Shown here: positions 35,132 to 43,935 of the stretch, piece by piece | How the letters are laid out: every line of letters starts with the position of its first letter | Position numbering within the stretch: the stretch's first letter is position 1 | DNA from: an uncultured Bacteroidota bacterium | GTDB taxonomy: Bacteria; Bacteroidota; Bacteroidia; Flavobacteriales; Flavobacteriaceae | Assembly (NCBI GenBank): GCA_902526165.1 | Contig: CABZKA010000001.1 | Coordinates: 1-64,000, forward strand | DNA: 64,000 bases | Direction: 5' to 3' | Notes under the pieces: model-generated | Seen by the model: the letters and a program-made list of their open reading frames with translations, nothing else | What the model was told of the DNA's origin: nothing | Databases searched by the model: none | Translations under genes and position numbers: made by a program

Positions 35132-36043
35132 ATGGGTAAAATTTTAGTCACTGGAGGAACAGGTTTAGTTGGTTATCATTTGAAGGAAGTAATACCTAAT
35201 GCCATATATTTAGGTTCTAAAGATTGTGATCTAACCAACTTTTCATTAACTGAAAAACTAATTCAAACTTATAAACCCAGTGTAGTTGTACATTTGGCTG
35301 CTAGAGTTGGTGGACTCTTAGATAATATAAAGTATCCGGCAGATTATTTTGATGATAATATTTTAATAAATACAAATATCTTAAAAGCATGTAGAACCAA
35401 TAATATTAGAAGATTTATTGGTGTTTTAAGTACCTGTGTATATCCTGAGAAGGTTGATAATTACCCCATGTCTGAAGATGATTTATTCACTGGCCCTCCA
35501 CCCGTATCTAATTTTAGCTATGGGTATGCAAAAAGATGTTTAGCAGTGCAAATAGAAGCCTATAACAAGCAGTTCAAAACGAACTATAATTACTTAATTC
35601 CATGTAATTTATATGGAAAATATGATGATTTAGAAGATAAAGATAAGATGCATTTTTTAACAGCACTAATGGTTAAAATTATAAATACAAAAAATAATAC
35701 TTTGAATTTATTGGGGACAGGTAAACCATTAAGGCAATTTATGTATGCGGGAGATTTAGCAAGAGTTATAAAAGAAGTTATCGAAAAAGATATTACGGAA
35801 AATTTCAATGTAGCACCCAGCTACAATTACTCAATTGATCAGATGGCAAAAATGGCATTAGAGTTCTTAGAAAAAAAATATGTGATAACCTATGAACATC
35901 CAAAACTTGATGGCCAGTTTAGAAAAGATGTATGCAATAAAAAAATGTTAAAATTAATACCTGAATTTGAATTTACTGATTTTAATAGTGGTTTTAAGAA
36001 AGTTTTTAAAATAATAGAAAAAAGATTAAATAAATTAAAATAA
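35132..36043 (+). CDS. GDP-L-fucose synthase-like epimerase/reductase (or ColC-like)
   Basis: 303 residues, extended SDR with MGKILVTGGTGLVGYHL, LAARVGGLLDNIKYP, LSTCVYPEKVDNYPM and YGYAKRCLAVQIEAY, as in GDP-4-keto-6-deoxymannose 3,5-epimerase-4-reductase. The Cys and His that epimerise (Cys in STCVYP, His in KDKMHFLTALM) are both present. The usual product is GDP-L-fucose. The colitose enzyme ColC is a relative that acts as 5-epimerase/4-reductase, and because a ColD-like gene is in the locus either role is open. It follows the membrane protein by 2 bases. Confidence 0.82.
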   Translation: MGKILVTGGTGLVGYHLKEVIPNAIYLGSKDCDLTNFSLTEKLIQTYKPSVVVHLAARVGGLLDNIKYPADYFDDNILINTNILKACRTNNIRRFIGVLSTCVYPEKVDNYPMSEDDLFTGPPPVSNFSYGYAKRCLAVQIEAYNKQFKTNYNYLIPCNLYGKYDDLEDKDKMHFLTALMVKIINTKNNTLNLLGTGKPLRQFMYAGDLARVIKEVIEKDITENFNVAPSYNYSIDQMAKMALEFLEKKYVITYEHPKLDGQFRKDVCNKKMLKLIPEFEFTDFNSGFKKVFKIIEKRLNKLK

Positions 36044-36053
36044 TATTCTAATT

Positions 36054-36971
36054 ATGAAAAAAGTGTTGATACTGGGTGGAACAGGATTTATTGGCTCGGA
36101 ACTTTCTAAAGTCATGTTAAAAAATAATTTCGAAGTTCATGTATTAACCCAGGGGCTATTAAATAATAATTTAATTAATGATAAAATAAAAATATTTACA
36201 ATTACATATAAGGAAAATTGTTTTAAAAAAGTATTTGAGGATAATTTATACTCCAGTATTTTTATTTTGAATGGTAATCCCCACCCATCATTTTCTTACA
36301 ACGCCCCTTTGATTGATATTAATCTTCTTACAATTCCTCTGATTTCACTTTTGGAGTCACTCAGAAAAATAAATTTTAAGGGAAATATTTGGTTTTCATC
36401 CTCTGTTGCAGTATATGGCTCCTCCTCTGGAAGGTTGAGTGAAACTTTATCACCCGATCCAATAAGCCCATATGGTATTTCCAAATTAAATGGTGAAAAA
36501 TATTGTAAGTATTACTCTAAAGAATTTGATTTAAATATAGGTATTTTACGTTTGTTTTCAACTTATGGCCCAAATCTAAAACGACAAGTTATTTATGATA
36601 CGTATGTTAAATTGATTAATAACCCAAAGGAATTAAAACTGCCATCTAGACAGAGAGACTCTAGAGATATGTCCTTTGTAGAAGATATTGCTCGAGCCAT
36701 ATGTTTCCTAGATTTAAAAGTTATGCCTAGAGGTTGTATATATAATGTGGGTTCTGGTAATGATTACCTCATAACTGAAATAGTAAAAATTATAGCGAAT
36801 GAATTAAATTATTCAGGTAAAATAACTTGTTCTAAGTCAAGCAATAGCTATAACGGAAGTTCATGGTATGCAGATATCAATAAACTTAAATCATTAGGCT
36901 TTAAACATAATTATGGATTGAAAGAAGGTTTAAAAAAAACTATAGATTACTGGAAAAAAAATAAATTGTGA
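36054..36971 (+). CDS. NAD-dependent sugar-nucleotide epimerase/reductase, substrate unknown
   Basis: 305 residues, extended SDR: VLILGGTGFIGSELSKVM at the N-terminus, FSSSVAVYGSSSGRLSE and YGISKLNGEKYCKYY (YxxxK) for catalysis, and LRLFSTYGPNLKRQVIYD. C-terminal region typical of 4-epimerases or 4-reductases. Substrate cannot be read. It overlaps the next glycosyltransferase gene by 4 bases, so it probably makes or tailors the sugar used by that enzyme or by ColD-like chemistry nearby. Confidence 0.75.
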   Translation: MKKVLILGGTGFIGSELSKVMLKNNFEVHVLTQGLLNNNLINDKIKIFTITYKENCFKKVFEDNLYSSIFILNGNPHPSFSYNAPLIDINLLTIPLISLLESLRKINFKGNIWFSSSVAVYGSSSGRLSETLSPDPISPYGISKLNGEKYCKYYSKEFDLNIGILRLFSTYGPNLKRQVIYDTYVKLINNPKELKLPSRQRDSRDMSFVEDIARAICFLDLKVMPRGCIYNVGSGNDYLITEIVKIIANELNYSGKITCSKSSNSYNGSSWYADINKLKSLGFKHNYGLKEGLKKTIDYWKKNKL

Positions 36972-37654
36972 GCATAAGTATAATAATACCAACATTAAAT
37001 GAACAAGATAATGTTCAAAGAATTTATAAAACAGTAGTTAATATTTTTAATGAAATTAATATTGATTGGGAGATAATTTTTGTTGATGATAAAAGTGAGG
37101 ATCAAACACAATTATTAATAAAAAAATTGCCACAAAAAAAAAAAATAACTTTAATTGAGTCTCAAAACAGATTGGGACTTGGAAATGCTATTTCAATTGG
37201 TTGGAAAAATGCAAATTTGGATTATGTTCTTTTTCTTGATTGTGATAGTCACGTATCAATCAAGGATCTATTGCAGTTGATTAAATCTAGAAGCCCAGAT
37301 AGTGTAGTTATCGGAAGTAGATACTTGAAAAAATCGAAAATTAACGGAGCACCTTATATTAAAGTGTTTTTAAGTAAGATATTGAACAAGTTGGTGGGAT
37401 TTATTTTAAATATAAACATAATTGATATGTCTCATAGTTTAAGAATTCTACCAAATAAATATGTTAATATTTCAGAGGTTTTAACACATCCTGGTTATTT
37501 TTGGGCCTTAACTAAGAAGTTTAAAAAATTAAACTTTAAACTATTAGAAATTCCAATTACTTTTAATGAAAGAGAGCTTGGTTCCACAAAAAATACAAGT
37601 TTTAAAATGATCAAGTCTGTTATAAGTTCTTTATATATAATTTCAAAAATATAA
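36968..37654 (+). CDS. Family 2 glycosyltransferase, DPM1/GtrB-like
   Basis: 228 residues from a GTG overlapping the previous stop. GT-A fold: SIIIPTLNEQDNVQRIY, IIFVDDKSEDQTQ, SQNRLGLGNAISIGWKNA and the metal motif FLDCDSHVSIKDLLQL. Order and length match soluble dolichol/polyprenyl-phosphate mannosyl- or glucosyltransferases; it lacks the two C-terminal membrane helices of typical GtrB. Likely reaction: transfer of a sugar from NDP-sugar to undecaprenyl phosphate. A run of 12 A (37134-37145) lies in its coding sequence. Close to a GtrA gene. Confidence 0.82.
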   Translation: MSISIIIPTLNEQDNVQRIYKTVVNIFNEINIDWEIIFVDDKSEDQTQLLIKKLPQKKKITLIESQNRLGLGNAISIGWKNANLDYVLFLDCDSHVSIKDLLQLIKSRSPDSVVIGSRYLKKSKINGAPYIKVFLSKILNKLVGFILNINIIDMSHSLRILPNKYVNISEVLTHPGYFWALTKKFKKLNFKLLEIPITFNERELGSTKNTSFKMIKSVISSLYIISKI

Positions 37655-37656
37655 CT

Positions 37657-38955
37657 ATGATTAAAAAAAAGGCTTATGTAATTGGAGGGGGTCCGCTTGG
37701 TTTAGCGCTGAGCACAAAACTAATTGAAGATGGTTACTCTGTCATAATAATTGAAGCAAGTAACAAATTATTAGGATTAGCCGGAACATTTAATTACAAT
37801 GATGTCGATATAGAGTATTATTACCATTTTTTTTACAAAAATGATCATTTCAACTCTTACAATTGGCTTAAAAAATATTCAAAAACTAATCCACTTATAT
37901 TTTGGAAAGATATTTCTACAGACTCTGTTGTTTCTGGTGCAAGATATGACTTAGATTCAATTTTCTCAGTGATTAAATTAAGTGGCACTAAAATATTTAC
38001 GGTTCTTTTTACTTTAGTTAAGTTAATTTTTTTTAATCCCAGTAAAAATTTGGATCGCATGTCTGCCGAATTGTGGGCAAAAAAGAGATTTGGGCAAAAG
38101 TTTGCTAGTCAAATATGGATACCTCTACTTAGACAAAAATTTGGGGACAGATCTTCGGATGTTTCTGCATTATGGTTGGCAACAAGAATTAAAAGACATT
38201 TATCAACAAGAGGAAAAGGAGTTGGTAAATCTAAATTTGGATATTTAGTAAAAACTTATAATTCATTTGTTAGTAAATTCAAGAAAGAACTAATATCATC
38301 GGGGGGTTCAGTTTATTTTAATCAACCTGTAACAGGTTTTTCCATTTCAAACCAAAAAATTTCTAAAGTAATAACTAAATCCATGGAGTTTAATGTAGGT
38401 AACTCACCTGTTTTTAGTGCGATTCCTTATGCAATTTTAAAAAAATTATTTAAAAAAGATAATTACGTTCAAGGACTTGAACCTTTTGTGAACATGAGCG
38501 TAGTAGTTTGCCTTTTGATTGCGGATAAAAAATTATCTGATCATTATTGGACTACTGTTTCTGATAATGATCATGAATTTGCCGCCATTATTCAACAAAA
38601 CAGATTGTATAAAAAAACAAGCGATGAAATTATTTATTTATCACGTTACTGTGAGCCGGATAACAAATTATTTGGTTTATCTGATGATAAAATTTACAAA
38701 AATTGGATAAAATCAATAATTAAAATTTATCCACACTTTTCAATGAAAAATATTATTGATTATAAAATTTTTAGATCCAAAAATGCAGCCCCATTACCAT
38801 TTATAAATTCTATATCACAAATGTCTAAATTAAAGTCGAATCTAGAAAATTTTTATTTTTCTGGTTATGAAAGTATTTATCCTGAGGATCGAGGGGTTGG
38901 AAATTCAATTAAGCTTGGATATAAATTATTCTATGATTTTAAAAACAATCTATGA
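37657..38955 (+). CDS. FAD-dependent amine oxidase/UGM-like oxidoreductase
   Basis: 432 residues. N-terminal FAD-binding fold KAYVIGGGPLGLALSTKLIEDGYSVIIIEA; then YYYHFFYKNDHF in the position where UDP-galactopyranose mutase and protoporphyrinogen-oxidase relatives contact substrate; the C-terminal FAD element is YFSGYESIYPEDRGVGNSIKLGYK. Members of this group occur beside GtrA and GT2 genes in polysaccharide loci. The reaction is not known; a mutase, desaturase or oxidase on a lipid-linked sugar is conceivable. It overlaps the GtrA gene by 4 bases. Confidence 0.7.
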   Translation: MIKKKAYVIGGGPLGLALSTKLIEDGYSVIIIEASNKLLGLAGTFNYNDVDIEYYYHFFYKNDHFNSYNWLKKYSKTNPLIFWKDISTDSVVSGARYDLDSIFSVIKLSGTKIFTVLFTLVKLIFFNPSKNLDRMSAELWAKKRFGQKFASQIWIPLLRQKFGDRSSDVSALWLATRIKRHLSTRGKGVGKSKFGYLVKTYNSFVSKFKKELISSGGSVYFNQPVTGFSISNQKISKVITKSMEFNVGNSPVFSAIPYAILKKLFKKDNYVQGLEPFVNMSVVVCLLIADKKLSDHYWTTVSDNDHEFAAIIQQNRLYKKTSDEIIYLSRYCEPDNKLFGLSDDKIYKNWIKSIIKIYPHFSMKNIIDYKIFRSKNAAPLPFINSISQMSKLKSNLENFYFSGYESIYPEDRGVGNSIKLGYKLFYDFKNNL

Positions 38956-39350
38956 TAGCTTTCATCAAGAAAAAAATATTATCAAATAGAATCTATAGGT
39001 ATATAATTGTTGGAATTACTAATAACATAATTTATTATGGTCTTTTTCTATCACTTGTTTATTTAATCGAAGTCCACTATAGTATTTCCATGACAGTTTC
39101 TTTCATAATTTCAATTGTTACTGGATATTTTTTACATACTGGTTTTACATTTTCTGTAAAACAATATCACTTGGTAACTTTTCTAAAATATTTTTTTTTA
39201 TACACCCTGTCAATTTTTTTAAACTACTTAATATTATATACTTTTATTGATTTCTTAAATTATGATGCTTGGTTTGCTCAAATTATTGGAACAATTTTAA
39301 TCGCAATGTTTCTTTTCTTTTGCTTAAAAACATTTATATATAAAACTTAA
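38952..39350 (+). CDS. GtrA-family membrane protein
   Basis: 132 residues with four hydrophobic helices (YIIVGITNNIIYYGLFLSLVYL; ISMTVSFIISIVTGYFLHTGFTF; FFLYTLSIFLNYLILYTF; AQIIGTILIAMFLFFCLKTFIY), the classic GtrA/DPMS-like size and N-terminal RYIIVG motif. GtrA proteins are thought to help polyprenyl-phosphate sugars cross the inner membrane or to anchor the GT2 partner. It starts within the last codons of the FAD enzyme. Confidence 0.88.
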   Translation: MIAFIKKKILSNRIYRYIIVGITNNIIYYGLFLSLVYLIEVHYSISMTVSFIISIVTGYFLHTGFTFSVKQYHLVTFLKYFFLYTLSIFLNYLILYTFIDFLNYDAWFAQIIGTILIAMFLFFCLKTFIYKT

Positions 39351-39362
39351 TTATTAATACTT

Positions 39363-40520
39363 ATGAAATATAATCTCGCGTCTTCTACATGGGGCAAAGA
39401 AGAAATTAACGCTATCAAATCTGTAATTGAAAGCGATATGTATTCAATGGGAAAAAAAGTCTTCGAATATGAAAGAGACTTCGCTTCTTTTTTTAATTCT
39501 AAATATGCAGTAATGACAAGTTCTGGTTCAACTGCAAATTTAATTGCAACAGCTGCCCTTTTTTATACCAAAAAAAATAAACTGAAGAGAGGAGATGAGG
39601 TAATTGTACCTGCAGTATCTTGGTCCACAACATACTTTCCTTTACACCAATATGGCCTAAAACTTAAATTTGTTGATATCGATTTACTTACATTAAACTA
39701 CGATTTAGAATCTTTAAAATCAGCAATTTCTTCCAAAACCAAATTAATAATGATTGTGAATCTACTAGGAAACCCGAATGACTTCTCATATATAAATGAT
39801 TTGATAGAAAATAGAGATATTTTATTAATTGAAGACAATTGCGAGTCTATGGGAGCTAAGTTCAATAATAAATATACAGGCACCTTTGGAATTATGGGAA
39901 CGTTTTCTACTTTTTTCTCTCATCACATGGCAACAATGGAGGGAGGAGTTGTATTAACAGACAATGAGGAGTTGTACCATATACTATTATCTTTAAGAGC
40001 GCATGGTTGGACTAGGAATCTACCGGCAATTAATCATGTTTCTAATAAGGGTGATAATCCTTTTGATGAATCCTTTAGATTTGTGCTGCCAGGGTATAAT
40101 GTTAGACCTTTGGAAATGAGCGGTGCTATTGGTATTGAACAATTAAAAAAACTACCAAAATTTTTAAAAAATAGAATAGATAATGGTATTTTATTTACAG
40201 AATTATTTAGAGACAATAAACACTTCATAGTTCAAGAACAAATTGGAATTAGTTCTTGGTTTGGATTTTCATTAATAATTAAACCCGAGTCTAAATTTAA
40301 AAGAGAAAACATTGTTAAAAAATTAAGGAATGCTGACATAGAATGTAGACCCATTGTTACAGGTGATTTTACACAAAATGAAGTCATGAAATATATTAGT
40401 CATGAAATTCATGGAGATCTTAAGAATGCAAAATATTTACATACTAATGGTTTTTTTGTTGGAAATCACCAAATTCCTATTCATGATGAAATAAAATATT
40501 TATTTGATTTATTGTCATAA
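39363..40520 (+). CDS. ColD-like PLP-dependent GDP-4-keto-6-deoxymannose 3-dehydratase
   Basis: 385 residues, DegT fold. The Lys that normally binds PLP is replaced by His: TFSTFFSHHMATMEGG puts His at 187-188, where standard enzymes read SKN. This His substitution is the signature of 3-dehydratases (ColD, and RfbH of CDP-sugars). RfbH is longer (about 437) and has four Cys for a 2Fe-2S cluster; here only two Cys exist, so ColD is the better match. ColD uses PLP and glutamate to remove the C3 hydroxyl of GDP-4-keto-6-deoxy-D-mannose, on the way to colitose. gmd and an fcl-like gene are in the same locus. Further support: SLRAHGWTRNLP and IECRPIVTGDFTQNE. Confidence 0.75.
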   Translation: MKYNLASSTWGKEEINAIKSVIESDMYSMGKKVFEYERDFASFFNSKYAVMTSSGSTANLIATAALFYTKKNKLKRGDEVIVPAVSWSTTYFPLHQYGLKLKFVDIDLLTLNYDLESLKSAISSKTKLIMIVNLLGNPNDFSYINDLIENRDILLIEDNCESMGAKFNNKYTGTFGIMGTFSTFFSHHMATMEGGVVLTDNEELYHILLSLRAHGWTRNLPAINHVSNKGDNPFDESFRFVLPGYNVRPLEMSGAIGIEQLKKLPKFLKNRIDNGILFTELFRDNKHFIVQEQIGISSWFGFSLIIKPESKFKRENIVKKLRNADIECRPIVTGDFTQNEVMKYISHEIHGDLKNAKYLHTNGFFVGNHQIPIHDEIKYLFDLLS

Positions 40521-40556
40521 ATAACTTTAATTAAAAATTTATAATAATTATTACTG

Positions 40557-41417
40557 ATGATTATAATACGCTTTATAGGTGGTCTGGGTAATCAGATGTT
40601 TCAGTATTTACTATATGATCAGTTAAAATCTATAAATATCAACGTTAAAGCTGATATTAATGATTTTAAATCATACAAATTACATAATGGTTTTGAACTT
40701 GAAAAAGTATTTGAAATTAATTTAGATAAAGCATCGAATAAAGAAATAAAAAACCTAAAAGATTCAAGTTTACAATTTTTATCGCGATTTCGCAGAAAAC
40801 TCTTAGGAAAAAAAAAATCTCATGTTTATCAAAATCAAATGAGCTTAGAATTAATTAAAAAACAGAGAAATTTATATTTGGATGGATACTGGCAATCTAA
40901 AAAATATATTAATTCATCCTTAAGTAACCCAAACAAAAAATTCAAATTTCGATTAAATCCCTCAAAAGTTAATAAAGATTTAATTAATGAAATTAATGAA
41001 TTTAACTCTATTAGTATTCACGTAAGGAGAGGAGATTATTTAAAACTCAGTGATACTTTTTCTAAATGTACAATAGGGTATTATCAAACTGCCATTTCAC
41101 ATATGGAAACTAATTTAAAGAACTGTGTTTTTTATATTTTTTCAAATGATATATTGTGGTGTAAAGAAAAATTGATTTTTAATAAATCAAAATTTAGATT
41201 TATTTCTCATAACTCTGGAATTAATAGTTATGAGGATATGAGACTGATGAAAATGTGTAAGCACAATATTATAGCTAATAGTTCTTTTAGTTGGTGGGCT
41301 GCAGTACTTAATGATAATAGCAAGAAAGTGGTAATTTCACCTAAAAGATGGTACGTGGAAAAAAATATGTCTGATGAGATCTTCATTCCAAATGAATGGC
41401 TCAAATTTGACAATTAA
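40557..41417 (+). CDS. GT11 alpha-1,2-fucosyltransferase family glycosyltransferase
   Basis: 286 residues. The N-terminal IIIRFIGGLGNQMFQYLLY is diagnostic of GT11 and the GDP-binding motif I appears as SIHVRRGDYLK; also NSSFSWWAAVL near the C-terminus. GT11 enzymes move L-fucose from GDP-fucose to O2 of a galactose or similar acceptor. Since a colitosyl donor is also predicted, and 2-linked colitose transferases are related to this family, the donor may be GDP-colitose. Cytosolic or membrane-associated, acting on lipid-linked repeat units. Confidence 0.88.
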   Translation: MIIIRFIGGLGNQMFQYLLYDQLKSININVKADINDFKSYKLHNGFELEKVFEINLDKASNKEIKNLKDSSLQFLSRFRRKLLGKKKSHVYQNQMSLELIKKQRNLYLDGYWQSKKYINSSLSNPNKKFKFRLNPSKVNKDLINEINEFNSISIHVRRGDYLKLSDTFSKCTIGYYQTAISHMETNLKNCVFYIFSNDILWCKEKLIFNKSKFRFISHNSGINSYEDMRLMKMCKHNIIANSSFSWWAAVLNDNSKKVVISPKRWYVEKNMSDEIFIPNEWLKFDN

Positions 41418-41420
41418 TAA

Positions 41421-42914
41421 TTGAGTTCTTTAAAAAAAAATATTATTTCCAATTACATCGGAAGAGCGTGGCCAGCTCTTTTAAGTATAATATTGGTACC
41501 AACATATATAAGTTTTTTAGGAATTGAGAGTTATGGTTTGATCGGATTTTATACATCCTTATCCGCGGTCATTGGAATATTTGATTTGGGTATTGGCTCA
41601 ACAATGAACAGAGAATTAGCGAAAAGATCTACAATTGTTAGTCAACAAGATACTCAAAGAGATTTGGTAAAAACATTAGAGATAATTTATTGGATTATTG
41701 CTATAATAGTAGGTATTATAATTATTTTCTTATCATCTTTTATTGCAAACACATGGATCAAAGCTGAAAATTTACCACCCCAACTAATTTCCAGCGCAGT
41801 AATGTTCATGGGATTATCTATAGCATTGAGATTTCCTTTGTCCTTATATCAGGGGGGATTAATGGGGTTACAAAAACAAGTTTTAGTAAATAAATTATTG
41901 ATTATTTTAGGTACTGTAAGAGGATTAGGTGCTGTTGCTGTACTATGGCTAATATCTTCAAAAATTGATATTTTTTTTATTTGGCAATCAATAATTAGCT
42001 TAGTGGGAAGCATAGTTTTTCTATTTGCTTTATGGTCTAATTTACCAAAGACTAATATTAAATCTGTTTTTAGAATAAGCATATTATTTGAAATTTGGAG
42101 TTATGCTGCTGCTATCTCATTAAATGCAATCATAGGAATGATCATGTCACAGCTCGACAAAATCCTTTTAAGTACTTTATTGTCATTAAAATTATTTGCT
42201 TATTATTCAATAGCATCAACTGTTGCATCAGCCCTTTGGATGATTATAAACCCCTTTAACAATGCTGTTTTTCCAAAATTAGTTGAACTAATTTCAAAAG
42301 ATAATTATCAACGTTTGAAAAATTTTTTTCATGAAATGTCTCAAATATTATCATTGTTGCTTTTACCAATTGGCTTTATTCTAATTTTTTACTCAAAAGA
42401 AATATTATTGGTTTGGTTAAATGATCCTGTAATTGCTGAAAACACTTACTTAATCATGAGCTTTTTAGTATTGGGTACTCTTCTTAATGGATTAAATTCA
42501 ATGCCAATTTATTCAGCAAATGCTTATGGTTGGCCAATGTTGATGACATACTCAAATTTATTTCAATCAATTTTTATTATTCCTCTCATCATATTTATGG
42601 TTAACGAATTCAGCGCCATTGGTGCATCAATTGCATGGGTTATAATGAATAGTACCTACCTTATTATTACAATTCCAATATTTTTTAGAAGGTTTTTGAA
42701 AGATGAGGTAAAAAAGTGGTATTATAAAGATGTGTTAATACCACTATTTTTCTCTTTATTAACATGTTGTATTTCAAAATTAATAGCTCCTGACTTAAAT
42801 TCATTAATTTTAAAATTAATGTGGATTTCTCTAACGCTATTTGTATCATTAGTAATGACTGGTTTATCAATGTCAGTAACTCGTAAATACATATTTTCAA
42901 ATTTCAGTAAATAA
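41421..42914 (+). CDS. wzx: Wzx-type polysaccharide flippase
   Basis: 497 residues from a TTG start. Twelve to fourteen hydrophobic segments along the whole length; N-terminus NYIGRAWPALLSIILVPTYI and ESYGLIGFYTSLSAVIGIFDLGIGSTMNREL match the MATE/MVF polysaccharide-transporter family. It would flip undecaprenyl-diphosphate-linked repeat units to the periplasm. Follows GT11 by 3 bases and precedes a GT2 gene. Confidence 0.88.
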   Translation: MSSLKKNIISNYIGRAWPALLSIILVPTYISFLGIESYGLIGFYTSLSAVIGIFDLGIGSTMNRELAKRSTIVSQQDTQRDLVKTLEIIYWIIAIIVGIIIIFLSSFIANTWIKAENLPPQLISSAVMFMGLSIALRFPLSLYQGGLMGLQKQVLVNKLLIILGTVRGLGAVAVLWLISSKIDIFFIWQSIISLVGSIVFLFALWSNLPKTNIKSVFRISILFEIWSYAAAISLNAIIGMIMSQLDKILLSTLLSLKLFAYYSIASTVASALWMIINPFNNAVFPKLVELISKDNYQRLKNFFHEMSQILSLLLLPIGFILIFYSKEILLVWLNDPVIAENTYLIMSFLVLGTLLNGLNSMPIYSANAYGWPMLMTYSNLFQSIFIIPLIIFMVNEFSAIGASIAWVIMNSTYLIITIPIFFRRFLKDEVKKWYYKDVLIPLFFSLLTCCISKLIAPDLNSLILKLMWISLTLFVSLVMTGLSMSVTRKYIFSNFSK

Positions 42915-42932
42915 CATTGTAAAATATTTTTA

Positions 42933-43931
42933 TTGAAAAAAGTAAACATTTCTATTATAATTCCAGTTTTTAACGTAGAAAAATACGTAGAAACATGTTT
43001 AGACTCAATATTTAATCAAAAATTCTCCGGTTCAATTGAAGTTATTACAGTTGATGATTTTTCTACGGATAATAGCTTTAAAATTTTAAATGAATATAAA
43101 TTAAAGTTTCCAGAATTAATTATCCTCAGACACGATTCAAATAAACGACTTGCTAGCGCTAGATCTACAGGCATGAAAGTAGCGAAAGGAGATTATATTT
43201 TACATGTAGATTCAGATGACAAGTTACTTCCTGACACCATTGAAAACCTGTACGACAAGTGTTTAAAAACTGATGCTGACGTTGTAGTATTTAATTATAT
43301 TTCAGAGAATCAATTTGGAAAAAAAGTTGAATTTAATAAAATAAAGAAAGAGATTTTCACAACGGATAAATATGAAGTACAATCGTATTTTTTCGGTGCG
43401 TGTTGGAATAAAATCGTGAAGAGATCAATAACAAAAAAAATGGTTTATTCATACTCAGAGGCCCCAAAATCAACCGAAGATTTAATCTACTGTTCTGAAA
43501 TTCTTCTCAGATCAAAAACTATATGTTTATACCCTGAATTAATTTACTGTTATTCAGCAAATAACACTAACTCTATTACAAGTCTCTCTAAGGCAAATGA
43601 TTATTTAAGAAACCAACAAATAATATCAAGAAACTTAAAAAAAATATTTAACAAATATAATCCTCAGATAGAATTTAAAAATAATTTATTGTTATATTTT
43701 GAAAAATGGATCTTTAGATCTATTTGTCAAGTACATTTTTGGAATAAAAATGAATTAATTGTGACTAAGAAGTTACTTGAAAATATTTTTTCAACAGGTA
43801 TTCTAGAGGATAAAAGAATAAAAAAAATAAAAAAATCTGTCAATAATAAACTGGTATGTTTGTATTATATTACAAACTATTTTAGTTTAAGATATGCCCT
43901 AGGAATTATTTTTAAATCGTTAATGAAATAA
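42933..43931 (+). CDS. Family 2 glycosyltransferase
   Basis: 332 residues from a TTG start. GT-A fold with SIIIPVFNVEKYVETCLDSI, VDDFSTDNSFKILNEY and the metal-binding HVDSDDKLLPDT. Residues about 230-332 are variable and basic, with no membrane helices. A chain-extending enzyme on the lipid-linked repeat; donor and acceptor unknown. Confidence 0.85.
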   Translation: MKKVNISIIIPVFNVEKYVETCLDSIFNQKFSGSIEVITVDDFSTDNSFKILNEYKLKFPELIILRHDSNKRLASARSTGMKVAKGDYILHVDSDDKLLPDTIENLYDKCLKTDADVVVFNYISENQFGKKVEFNKIKKEIFTTDKYEVQSYFFGACWNKIVKRSITKKMVYSYSEAPKSTEDLIYCSEILLRSKTICLYPELIYCYSANNTNSITSLSKANDYLRNQQIISRNLKKIFNKYNPQIEFKNNLLLYFEKWIFRSICQVHFWNKNELIVTKKLLENIFSTGILEDKRIKKIKKSVNNKLVCLYYITNYFSLRYALGIIFKSLMK

Positions 43932-43935
43932 TATT

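Noticed and set aside
39363-40520. Reading the DegT-like gene as an ordinary sugar aminotransferase such as perosamine synthase
   Set aside because: The PLP-binding Lys is replaced by His in FSHHMATMEGG, which aminotransferases need as Lys.
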